From NCBI GenBank assembly GCA_910585785.1, contig CAJUEV010000022.1, positions 1-16,018 of the forward strand: a stretch of 16,018 bases of DNA, read 5' to 3'. Position numbers and translations under genes: made by a program. The notes under the pieces were generated by a model that ran no database searches, was not told the DNA's origin, and worked only from the letters and a program-made list of their open reading frames with translations. Position 1 is the first letter of the stretch; each line of letters opens with the position of its first letter. The DNA is from an uncultured Christensenella sp. Its GTDB lineage: Bacteria > Bacillota > Clostridia > Christensenellales > Borkfalkiaceae. Below are positions 1 through 6,077 of the stretch, piece by piece.

Positions 1-2734
1 CCGCATTCGCGTTATTAAAGTTGATAGTTGTCGCGCTTGTTATGCTAAGCAAATCACCGCTTATCAAACCGGCAAATGTGACGCCGTAATTGCTTTCGTT
101 TGTCCCTTTAAGCGTTGTCGTGGTTACACCGTCATATACTTTATTATTGAAATTTACGTCGGTTATCCCTGTTATCGCTTTCTTGTTGATGGTTATTTTT
201 TTGCTGCCCGTAATGGTGTTGTAGTTGGTAAAAGTTATCTGATAATATACGGTTATTTCGCCCGCGTCCGTACGTGTGGGCGCCGTGGTAAGATTGTACG
301 TGCCCGCCGTTGTGCCGTACTTGATTGTTCCCACACCAGAAAGCGTTTCACTATTCTTTAATCCGGTTACCGACACCGTGATTCCGTGCGCCGTTTTATC
401 GTAGGTGCCCGTATATGCGCTGCTTGCGTCCGTTAAAGTCGCTTTGCCGACCGTTACCTCTACCGTCTTTGTTGCCGCGTTATAGTTGGTTGAAGCGGCT
501 ATGCTCATAGTAATACGAATTTTACCGAGTTTAGTACCGGTAACAACGCCTGTTGACGAGTTTATGGTTGCCGCCCCGGGGTATGTAGTGCTGTTCTGGT
601 CGCCGGAAGCAATGCTGTAAGTAATCGCTCCGTAACCGGAAGTTATTGTTGTATTTGTTGAAGCGCGCTGAATAGTCTTTGTAGGCGCGCTTGAAGCGCC
701 GTAATATACAGGCGCCGTTCCGTAAGAAAACGCCGTTACGTTCAACCCCGACTTGTTTATAGTTAAAGTCGCCGTTTGATTTGAAATTGTATTATAGTTA
801 TTTTTATTGTAAGTGGGCGTTGCCGTTGCGGTATACGTGCCCGCGTCCGTGGGGTTGGTTACCGCCGCATTGGACGAGTTTTTGTATGTAACCGCCCAGG
901 TTATGCCCGTTGAAGGCGTTGTCTTAGGCGCGGCGATAGACTGCGCCGAACCGGTATAAGTTACCGTTTTTGAACCCCAACCCGAAATAATCGGTGTTCT
1001 AGTCGACATAGTTGCCGTAACTGTTTTTGCCGTATTTGTTCCGTCCGGCCATTTAAAACCGCTTTTGGGTGTAAATGTAACGCTGTAAGTGCCTGCGTTT
1101 GTTGCAACAATCGAATTGCCGGAAGTACTTGCGCCCGAAGTTATGGCAGAAGCCGTCATTTTAGTTGAAACATAACCGTTTATTATAGTTTGTGAACCAC
1201 CCGAATAATACAAGTTAGGCTGCGCGGTAGGCAAAGGCACAATACCTGACGTAGAAGTACCCGAAGCCGCTATAAGTCCTTCGGTGGTTACGCCCGCAAC
1301 CGAAAGCACAACGTAACTTGAATTATCGGAAGAAAAATAAGTTGCGGGATTTTTTCCGCTGTTGTGCGTACCGAAATTCAACGTAAACGCTGCGGGATAA
1401 GCATCAAGTTTTATACCTATCTTTGTTGTATTTGTCATTGCGCCAACAATTTTTATAGGGGTATTGCCTCCAAGCTTAATATTATCCGCTGCGCCTGTGG
1501 TAGCTTTATTTCCGCTTATTACCGGATTTCCGGAAAGCCTTAATTCGGCAGTAGACTCATTAAATATACCGCCGCCGTCCTTTGCCGTATTATTCTGGAA
1601 AGTTCCGCCGGTAATTTCACTACTCGCTCTGCCTTGGTTTCTTAAAACGCCACCGTAATCCGCACTATTGCCGGTAAAAGTACCGCCGGTTATCTTAAAA
1701 TTATAATTTTCCGCAGTAGTAACGTCTTTTCTGGTATAAAGCGCGCCTCCGTTAAAAGCTTTATTATTGGTAAAAGAGCCTCCGCTTATCTCTCCCGCTC
1801 CGAATAAGTGGATAACGCCGCCATTACCGGTAGTTACGTTTCCGTTGAAGGTACCTGCCGTAATTTTTAATCTTCCGTTACCCCTAACATCAAATACAGC
1901 GCCGTGAGCTGCTTTATTGCCGGTAAAAGTGCCGCCCGTAATCGTTACTGAGTTTCCGGTGTATTCAGACATCAAAAACCCACCGCAACTCTCGCCTGAC
2001 ACTTCGGTGTCGCTTATGGCTGACGCAATATTGTTTGAAAAAGTGCCGCCCGTAATTGTTACGCTACCACTCTCGTTAAATATTGCGCCGCCCCAGTGCG
2101 TGGTTTTATTGCCTGTTATTTGCCCTGCGTTGATAGTAAGCGTTTTGGTATTATAAATCGCACCGCCTTTATCTATTGAAGCGCTGCCGGTTATTTGTCC
2201 GTTTTTTGCGGATGAAGTATCCGTTATTGTAAAGGTTCCGTTGTTTGTAAATATTCTTCCTGATTTTTTGGTCGCAAAAGTCAAACCCCTGTTTACCTTA
2301 TGACCGTTTAAATCGAGAATAATATTTCTGTTAGAAGGTATATGCATACCGTCCGTTGCAACTGCCGTCGAACCGTCGGAAGTTTTTATTGTAGTTGTTG
2401 CAAAATTACCGCTTGACGCATTCCAATCGCTGTTTAACTTAAAAGTTATAGCCGTCGACTCGGTTGAAGCGTTAAGCGCCTGCCTCCACGCGTCAGCCAT
2501 ATCGGCGGTATTGGAAGCGGTAACCGTCCACACGTTGCCGTTTTTGTTAATTGTGGGCGCCGCGTTTGCAATTATGGAATTTCCGTCTTGTGAATTATTT
2601 TCATTTTTGAAAAAATTCTTGCCTCCGAAAATTCCCGCGAACGCAAAAATGGCGCAGCCCAAAAGAACTGCACATAATGCAAAAAGACCGCAAAGGCGCA
2701 ATTTGCCCTTCGCTTTTACAAAATCCCAAAACAT
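1..2734 (-). CDS. Large surface protein, beta-helix plus Ig-like (MBG/YDG-type) repeats, 3' end outside window
   Basis: I translated this frame by hand: it is open for 911 codons from ATG 2734 to the window edge with no stop. The start follows a weak GGTAGG-like site about 8 bases upstream. Residues 1-38 form a positively charged start (KAKGKLR) and a hydrophobic stretch, fitting a signal peptide or membrane anchor. Residues of roughly 130-420 hold repeated units of the type ITGGTFTGN followed by GGA/GGV, about 22-27 residues apart, as in right-handed parallel beta-helix (PMP-like) proteins. From about 570 onward come Ig-like modules: MBG-type (DAGTYTATATPTYNKNNY), a BIG2/cadherin-like one ending KATL, another MBG-type (TYDKTAHGITV), then a YDG-type module (VYDGVTTTTLKG) cut by the edge. 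Such architecture is known for exported adhesin-like proteins; any cell-wall anchor would lie outside the window. Substrate or partner is unknown. The gene lies downstream of an apparent invertible promoter, so it is probably phase-variable. Confidence 0.85.
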   Translation of the reverse strand, partial: MFWDFVKAKGKLRLCGLFALCAVLLGCAIFAFAGIFGGKNFFKNENNSQDGNSIIANAAPTINKNGNVWTVTASNTADMADAWRQALNASTESTAITFKLNSDWNASSGNFATTTIKTSDGSTAVATDGMHIPSNRNIILDLNGHKVNRGLTFATKKSGRIFTNNGTFTITDTSSAKNGQITGSASIDKGGAIYNTKTLTINAGQITGNKTTHWGGAIFNESGSVTITGGTFSNNIASAISDTEVSGESCGGFLMSEYTGNSVTITGGTFTGNKAAHGAVFDVRGNGRLKITAGTFNGNVTTGNGGVIHLFGAGEISGGSFTNNKAFNGGALYTRKDVTTAENYNFKITGGTFTGNSADYGGVLRNQGRASSEITGGTFQNNTAKDGGGIFNESTAELRLSGNPVISGNKATTGAADNIKLGGNTPIKIVGAMTNTTKIGIKLDAYPAAFTLNFGTHNSGKNPATYFSSDNSSYVVLSVAGVTTEGLIAASGTSTSGIVPLPTAQPNLYYSGGSQTIINGYVSTKMTASAITSGASTSGNSIVATNAGTYSVTFTPKSGFKWPDGTNTAKTVTATMSTRTPIISGWGSKTVTYTGSAQSIAAPKTTPSTGITWAVTYKNSSNAAVTNPTDAGTYTATATPTYNKNNYNTISNQTATLTINKSGLNVTAFSYGTAPVYYGASSAPTKTIQRASTNTTITSGYGAITYSIASGDQNSTTYPGAATINSSTGVVTGTKLGKIRITMSIAASTNYNAATKTVEVTVGKATLTDASSAYTGTYDKTAHGITVSVTGLKNSETLSGVGTIKYGTTAGTYNLTTAPTRTDAGEITVYYQITFTNYNTITGSKKITINKKAITGITDVNFNNKVYDGVTTTTLKGTNESNYGVTFAGLISGDLLSITSATTINFNNANA

Positions 2735-2754
2735 AATTTAACCTACCACAGAAA

Positions 2755-2784
2755 ATTATTATCTTTTCAGTATTAAATTGTCAA
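2755..2784 (-). promoter_or_regulatory. Possible second promoter next to the surface protein gene
   Basis: On the minus strand there is an exact TTGACA (2779-2784), an 18-bp spacer, and AATAAT (2755-2760, 5 of 6 to consensus). It would start transcription near 2748, about 14 nt before the ATG. It lies outside the invertible segment, so if active it would give a basal level not affected by inversion. The region is AT-rich, so this could be chance. Confidence 0.35.
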
Positions 2785-2942
2785 AATTATCCGCAATTTT
2801 TACTCCCACATAAAAATTGCTTAATCCCGCAAAGGGGAAATGCGCCTCTCCGTCCCACGGGAGAACCGCAAAAACAGCGTTTTTACCGCTTTGTATGACT
2901 ACCACATCATTGAAAATTTTTAACAAAGCGGCAATGCCGTTT

Positions 2943-2973
2943 GTTCGCCTATTAATATGATAGGCGAACTTTT
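2943..2973. repeat. Inverted repeat arm A (recombinase core-type site)
   Basis: This 31-bp arm is the exact reverse complement of 3117-3147. It has its own inner symmetry: half-sites GTTCGCCTAT (2943-2952) and ATAGGCGAAC (2960-2969) around a 7-bp centre, TAATATG, then TTTT on the inner side. Ten-base inverted half-sites around a 6-8 bp asymmetric crossover region is the layout of tyrosine recombinase core sites. Because the centres of the two arms are inverted relative to each other, recombination between them would invert the DNA in between. Confidence 0.85.
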
Positions 2974-3116
2974 GTAGTGTCATTTTACCCCCGATGTTAG
3001 TTTATGTCAAGTTTTTTTAGTAAATTTTTTTGTTATATGTTGGAAATTCACCTAAAAAATGATATTTTTGAGCAATTTTTCACATTTTTTTCAATCAGGA
3101 GTATTGGGGCGCCATT
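2974..3116. other. Putative invertible promoter segment (inverton), present orientation ON
   Basis: These 143 bp lie between perfect 31-bp inverted repeats and carry a strong outward-facing promoter at the left end. The rest is AT-rich with no credible gene. A complete tyrosine recombinase gene starts its 3' end only 69 bp beyond arm B. Repeats, promoter, surface gene and recombinase together match known phase-variable promoter switches such as fimS of Escherichia coli or the RecV-dependent switches of Clostridioides difficile. Inversion itself is inferred; one assembled sequence shows only one state. Confidence 0.75.
2982..3010 (-). promoter_or_regulatory. Promoter inside the invertible segment, facing the surface protein gene
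   Basis: Minus strand: exact -35 TTGACA (3005-3010), 17-bp spacer (2988-3004), -10 TAAAAT (2982-2987). The predicted start, near 2975, sits 2 bp from the inner edge of arm A, so the promoter reads out of the segment through arm A toward the surface gene. This is the best sigma-A promoter match I see in the left half of the window. Confidence 0.75.
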
Positions 3117-3147
3117 AAAAGTTCGCCTATCATATTAATAGGCGAAC
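3117..3147. repeat. Inverted repeat arm B (recombinase core-type site)
   Basis: This is the exact reverse complement of arm A (2943-2973), with half-sites at 3121-3130 and 3138-3147 and the 7-bp centre CATATTA. The inner flank is AAAA (3117-3120), matching the inner TTTT of arm A. Identity stops sharply at the outer edges of the two arms, as expected for a pair of recombination sites. Confidence 0.85.
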
Positions 3148-3153
3148 TTTTTT
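3121..3153 (+). terminator. Arm B hairpin plus T6: terminator for rightward transcription
   Basis: Read rightward, arm B forms a 10-bp stem with a 7-nt loop, followed at once by TTTTTT (3148-3153), a Rho-independent terminator layout. The T-run is outside the invertible segment, so it stays in place after inversion and would stop the flipped promoter before it could run antisense into the recombinase gene. Read leftward from the recombinase gene, the same hairpin is followed by TTTT, a weaker terminator. Confidence 0.55.
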
Positions 3154-3216
3154 GTATTATATAATAATGTAAAAATGTTAAAATTTAACAGCCGCTTTCG
3201 GAGCTTAAAAAAAGAG

Positions 3217-4125
3217 CTATTTAAGCATTTTGCCTATGCGGTTCATCATTGCGGTTTTGTGTTCTTCCAGCGAGTGCGCGTATCTGTTAAGCGTTATGCT
3301 GGAATTTTTGTGCCCTAAAATTTCGGAAAGGGTTTTTACGTCCATTCCGCATTCAAGCGCGCGCGTGGCAAAGGTGTGACGCAGCGCGTGGAAACCTTTA
3401 TGCGGGATATTAAGCGCTTTTAGCGTAAGCTGCAACGTTTTTTGGTACGACCGCAAAGAAACGTCCTTGCCGTCCTTACCGCATACCAAAAAGCCGCGTT
3501 TGCCCTGCTTTTTCATAGTGCGCAAATACGGTATAAGTTGTTTGGGTATGGGTATTTTGCGGCGGGAAGTGTCCGTTTTGGGGGTGTCTATTACCTTTTG
3601 ATATACGCCGTTTTGCCATACGTCGCGGCTGTTTTTGGTGACGGTTATAGTCATATGCACCAAGTCCACGTCGTTCCACTCCAACGCAAGCAACTCGCCC
3701 AGCCTAAGCCCCGAGTACAGGCAAAGCAAAATGCCGAACAACTTTGTTTTGTTGTTTTCTATTATATAGTTTTCTATTTTTTTCTGTTCTGCGACCGTAA
3801 AGGACTCTATCTTCTTTTCGCGGGATTTTGGGCGTTGGATGCAGTCGGAAAACTGATGCTCTATCATTCCCGTTTTTTGCGCGCGCGAAAGCGACGCCCG
3901 CACCACTGCTATGATGCCGGAAACGGTGTTTGTGGCATATTTTTCGGTAAGTTCCGCGGTGAATTGCTGCAAAAGCGAGGGCGAAAGCTCTGCCATATCG
4001 CACCCTCCCAACGTGGGCGCGATTTTTAGACGAACAATTTCGTCATATTTTTCAAACGTCCGCGTTTTTACGATGGGTTTTACGCAGGTAGAAAGCCATT
4101 CGCTTAGCCAGTCCCGATAATTCAT
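3217..4125 (-). CDS. Tyrosine recombinase/integrase, likely the invertase of the adjacent switch
   Basis: The 302-aa protein has an N-terminal SAM-like core-binding domain (about residues 1-100, resembling the Tn916/phage integrase type) and a full catalytic domain. Expected active-site residues are all present: R141 (SGLRLGE), K183 in the beta-hairpin (TPKTDTSRRKIPIP), H246 and R249 (HALRH), H272 (LGHKN) and nucleophile Y282 (NRYAH). Phage and Tn916 integrases are usually 350-400 aa with an extra arm-binding domain at the N-terminus; it is absent here, which suits a simple recombinase acting on short inverted core sites. ATG 4123-4125 is preceded by AGGAG at 4132-4136, 6 nt away; the stop is TAG. 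No attP/attB-like direct repeats or other mobile-element genes are seen nearby, so inversion is a better guess than integration, though a decayed prophage or integrative element cannot be excluded. Confidence 0.93.
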   Translation of the reverse strand: MNYRDWLSEWLSTCVKPIVKTRTFEKYDEIVRLKIAPTLGGCDMAELSPSLLQQFTAELTEKYATNTVSGIIAVVRASLSRAQKTGMIEHQFSDCIQRPKSREKKIESFTVAEQKKIENYIIENNKTKLFGILLCLYSGLRLGELLALEWNDVDLVHMTITVTKNSRDVWQNGVYQKVIDTPKTDTSRRKIPIPKQLIPYLRTMKKQGKRGFLVCGKDGKDVSLRSYQKTLQLTLKALNIPHKGFHALRHTFATRALECGMDVKTLSEILGHKNSSITLNRYAHSLEEHKTAMMNRIGKMLK

Positions 4126-4137
4126 AATTTTCTCCTA

Positions 4138-4151
4138 TGTAAATGTTTACA
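4138..4151. promoter_or_regulatory. Palindrome at the recombinase leader, possible operator
   Basis: TGTAAA and TTTACA are exact inverted 6-bp arms around a 2-bp centre, lying 2 bases upstream of the recombinase Shine-Dalgarno. A regulator bound here, or a small RNA fold, could control recombinase level and so switching rate. No regulator gene is adjacent. Confidence 0.35.
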
Positions 4152-4172
4152 AATTTTTGCCCTTTTTAAACC

Positions 4173-4303
4173 CCTTTTGTCGCTTTTTTTGTGTTTTTAG
4201 TTTATCATAATGCCGCTTTAAAAAAAGTTGCTTTTTGTTGGCATAATTTGTTGAAAATCGTTGCTTTTTGTTGTTTTTTTAATAATTTTGGTGCCTTTTG
4301 TCG
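4173..4303. repeat. Spaced CTTTTTGTTG-like repeats upstream of the recombinase gene
   Basis: Two identical 13-mers TTGCTTTTTGTTG occur at 4228-4240 and 4261-4273 (33 bp apart), and related CCTTTTGTCG copies lie at 4173-4182 and 4294-4303. Start-to-start distances of the shared core are about 58, 33 and 30 bp; 30-33 bp is about three helical turns, so copies would face the same side of the DNA. These could be protein-binding sites, but the stretch is T-rich. Apart from this set, 4152-4320 shows no gene. Confidence 0.35.
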
Positions 4304-4386
4304 ATTTCTGTCGACGAAAAACTGCGGTAAAAACCACATTTTACGGCATTGACAATAAACGCCGTTAAAGCCGTGCATACGGCAAG

Positions 4387-4427
4387 GGCAAACGCCGCGG
4401 AAATTTCCGCGGCGTTTGCCGATTTTT
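4387..4427 (+). terminator. 34-bp perfect palindrome with T5, orphan terminator-like
   Basis: Bases 4387-4420 are a perfect palindrome with 17-bp arms (GGCAAACGCCGCGGAAA and its complement), followed on the plus strand by GA then TTTTT. This is the form of a strong Rho-independent terminator for rightward transcription, but there is no plus-strand gene to its left in the window. It may be left over from a gene displaced when the recombinase/surface-protein region arrived, or it may insulate the promoter at 4442 from upstream readthrough. Confidence 0.5.
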
Positions 4428-4487
4428 GTCAAAATATTTCTTTGACAAAAGTAATATATTTATGTTACAATTAACCGAATTGTCAAA
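4424..4487 (+). promoter_or_regulatory. Promoter of the SDR-ferredoxin operon with flanking operator-like half-sites
   Basis: The plus-strand promoter has -35 TTGACA (4442-4447), an 18-bp spacer and -10 TACAAT (4466-4471) with an extended TG (4463-4464). Around it is a perfect 10-bp inverted repeat: TTTTGTCAAA (4424-4433) and TTTGACAAAA (4441-4450) with 7 bp between, overlapping the -35; a third half-site TTGTCAAA lies at 4480-4487, near the expected start of transcription. This suggests control by a dimeric repressor. The regulator is not in the window. Confidence 0.55.
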
Positions 4488-4514
4488 CAAAGCAATTAAG
4501 GAAAGAGAGAAAAT

Positions 4515-6077
4515 ATGTGTATTGTTGCGCTTACTGGCACAAGCGGCGCAATGGGCGGTGAAGCGCTTTTAAGCCTGTTGCAGTCAGACAAAAACTTAAC
4601 TGTGCGGTGCATACTTTTCGAAAAAGAAAAGCGGGTACCCAAATTTGTAAAAAACACTTTAAAAAAATACAAACAACGCGTTTTTGCGTTTAAAGGGGAC
4701 ATTGCGCACTATGACGACTGCGTAAAACTTATCGACGGAGCGGATTACGTAATAAACTGCGCCTCGCTTATTCCCCCCAAAGCCGACCACGACCCCGAGG
4801 GAACCTATCAAAGCAATTTTGTGGGCACAAAAAACATTGTGGACGCAATTGCCGCAAGCGGGCGGGAAATTGGCTATGTACATATTGCCACCGTTGCGCT
4901 GTACGGGCACCGCGCCTATCCGCACTTATGGGGCAGAGTCGGCGACCCGATAATTTCAAGCGATTACGACGTTTACTCTAAATTTAAGTTGAAAGCGGAA
5001 AAGTACGTTTTGGAAAGCGGACTTAAAAAGTTTGTTTCGCTGCGGCAAACCGCGGTTATGCACAAATATATGTTTGAAAACAACCTTAAAGACGGGCTTA
5101 TGTTCCACACCAGCTGGAACTGCGTTTTAGAGTGGGTTTCTGACGCGGACAGCGGCGTTTTGTGCAGACACTTAGTAGAAAGGGATTTGGAAGGCAGGCT
5201 GCAAGGGTTTTGGAACAGAATTTACAACATAGGCGGGGGCGAAAGCTGCCGCGTGAGCGGGTTTGAAACTATTGACGGCGGGTTTAAAATTATGGGCAAG
5301 GGCGCGAAAAACTTTTTCAAGCCCAACTGGAACATTGCCCGCAACTTCCACGGCGTCTGGTTTTATGACAGCGACGAATTAGAAGATTTTTTGCAATTCC
5401 GCTCGGAATCGTTTGAAGATTTTTGGAAGCGAATGGCTAAGGCGCACCCCTGCTTCAAGGCGGGTAAAATTGTGCCCGCGCCCGTTATTTCCGCTTTGGC
5501 TATTAAAAAACTTTTCAAAAACACCAACTCGCCTAAATATTGGCTGAAACATAACAAGGAAGGCAGAATTAAGGCGTTTTTCGGCGGCAGGGATGCTTAC
5601 GAAAAAATTCCGGACAAGTGGGAAAATTATAATCTTTTGTGCGAGGGCAGGCTGGAAGACGGCTCGGCGGTGGATTACGCCGCGTTGCGGGACATTAAAA
5701 ACGCAAAGCCGCTGCTTTTGGACCACGGCTATGACGAAAGCAAGCCTTTGGAAAGTCTTGAACTTGACGATTTGAAGCAGGCTGCCGGATTCCGCGGCGG
5801 AAAATGCCTTGCGAAATCTTATTCTTACGAGGATTTACACAATAAAGTGTTGTGGAAATGCCGCGAAGGGCACGAGTTTGCGCTTACGCCCTACACCGTT
5901 TTGAAAGGCGGCTACTGGTGCCCGCACTGCTGCGAGCCCAAGCCCTGGCGTTACGGCGCGGTTGCGGACATTCCTTTTTACGGACAGGTATACTTTGACA
6001 GCCACGACGCTTCGGAAGTCAACGACGTATACCCCCTATCCGAACACGAAGACGATTTTATCAAGAGAAGAAGATGA
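4515..6077 (+). CDS. Extended SDR (NAD(P)-dependent epimerase/dehydratase-like) with C-terminal zinc-ribbon
   Basis: The 520-aa protein begins with a Rossmann fold: TGTSGAMG (residues 7-14) fits the TGxxGxxG nucleotide-binding motif of extended SDRs, and Y154-x3-K158 (YSKFK) fits the catalytic YxxxK, with T126 in the usual Ser/Thr area. The SDR part covers about residues 1-300. Residues 300-430 are a linker I do not recognise. Residues 447-473 (WKCREGH, then WCPHCC) look like the WxCxxGHxW...CPxC zinc-ribbon, with C449, H453, C469 and C472 as likely ligands. The start is supported by an AAGGAAAGAGAG stretch just upstream. Its last bases overlap the next gene (ATGA), so the two are probably translated together. 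The substrate is unknown; sugar-nucleotide or quinone-type substrates are possible in the superfamily, but nothing here chooses between them. The zinc-ribbon suggests binding of a partner or nucleic acid. Confidence 0.85.
   Translation: MCIVALTGTSGAMGGEALLSLLQSDKNLTVRCILFEKEKRVPKFVKNTLKKYKQRVFAFKGDIAHYDDCVKLIDGADYVINCASLIPPKADHDPEGTYQSNFVGTKNIVDAIAASGREIGYVHIATVALYGHRAYPHLWGRVGDPIISSDYDVYSKFKLKAEKYVLESGLKKFVSLRQTAVMHKYMFENNLKDGLMFHTSWNCVLEWVSDADSGVLCRHLVERDLEGRLQGFWNRIYNIGGGESCRVSGFETIDGGFKIMGKGAKNFFKPNWNIARNFHGVWFYDSDELEDFLQFRSESFEDFWKRMAKAHPCFKAGKIVPAPVISALAIKKLFKNTNSPKYWLKHNKEGRIKAFFGGRDAYEKIPDKWENYNLLCEGRLEDGSAVDYAALRDIKNAKPLLLDHGYDESKPLESLELDDLKQAAGFRGGKCLAKSYSYEDLHNKVLWKCREGHEFALTPYTVLKGGYWCPHCCEPKPWRYGAVADIPFYGQVYFDSHDASEVNDVYPLSEHEDDFIKRRR

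Larger units (their letters stand above)
2735..2975 (-). promoter_or_regulatory. Long, hairpin-rich 5' leader of the surface protein gene
   Basis: If transcription starts about 7 bases past the -10 box at 2982-2987, the mRNA has a leader of about 240 nt. It would contain arm A as a 10-bp hairpin at its 5' end, a 9-bp stem CCGCTTTGT/ACAAAGCGG (2886-2894 with 2923-2931), a short TCTCC/GGAGA stem near 2846-2865, and a 10-bp AT-rich stem (2793-2802 with 2811-2820, 8-nt loop). None is followed by a U-run in the direction of the surface gene, so they should not terminate. I do not recognise a known riboswitch class. The leader is also open as a 74-codon frame, which I do not accept as a gene because its ATG overlaps the promoter -10 box. 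Confidence 0.45.

Noticed and set aside
1464..2156. Short plus-strand frames and repeated GGTAAAAGTGCCGCC-like DNA in the left region, considered as a tandem repeat array or CRISPR
   Set aside because: The repeats are diverged, unevenly spaced and in phase with the ITGGTF protein units of the minus-strand gene, so they are coding repeats.
2654..2657. Lipoprotein signal (LLGC, Cys27) in the surface protein
   Set aside because: The Cys is followed by more hydrophobic residues (AIFAFAGIF) rather than a polar linker, so an ordinary signal peptide or membrane anchor is more likely.
2759..2983. 74-codon minus-strand frame between the surface gene and the recombinase, with a GGGGG stretch before the ATG
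   Set aside because: Its ATG overlaps the -10 box of the switch promoter and its Shine-Dalgarno-like GGGGG is the promoter spacer, so the promoter's own transcript would not contain the start. The first codons run through arm A. I treat the region as a leader; an mRNA from further upstream could still make it.
2943..4125. Integrative element or prophage remnant with att sites
   Set aside because: The repeats are inverted, not direct, and close together; no other phage or conjugation genes are present.
4205..4432. 75-codon minus-strand frame in the divergent region
   Set aside because: It runs through the terminator palindrome and T-rich repeats and has no sensible composition or ribosome binding site.
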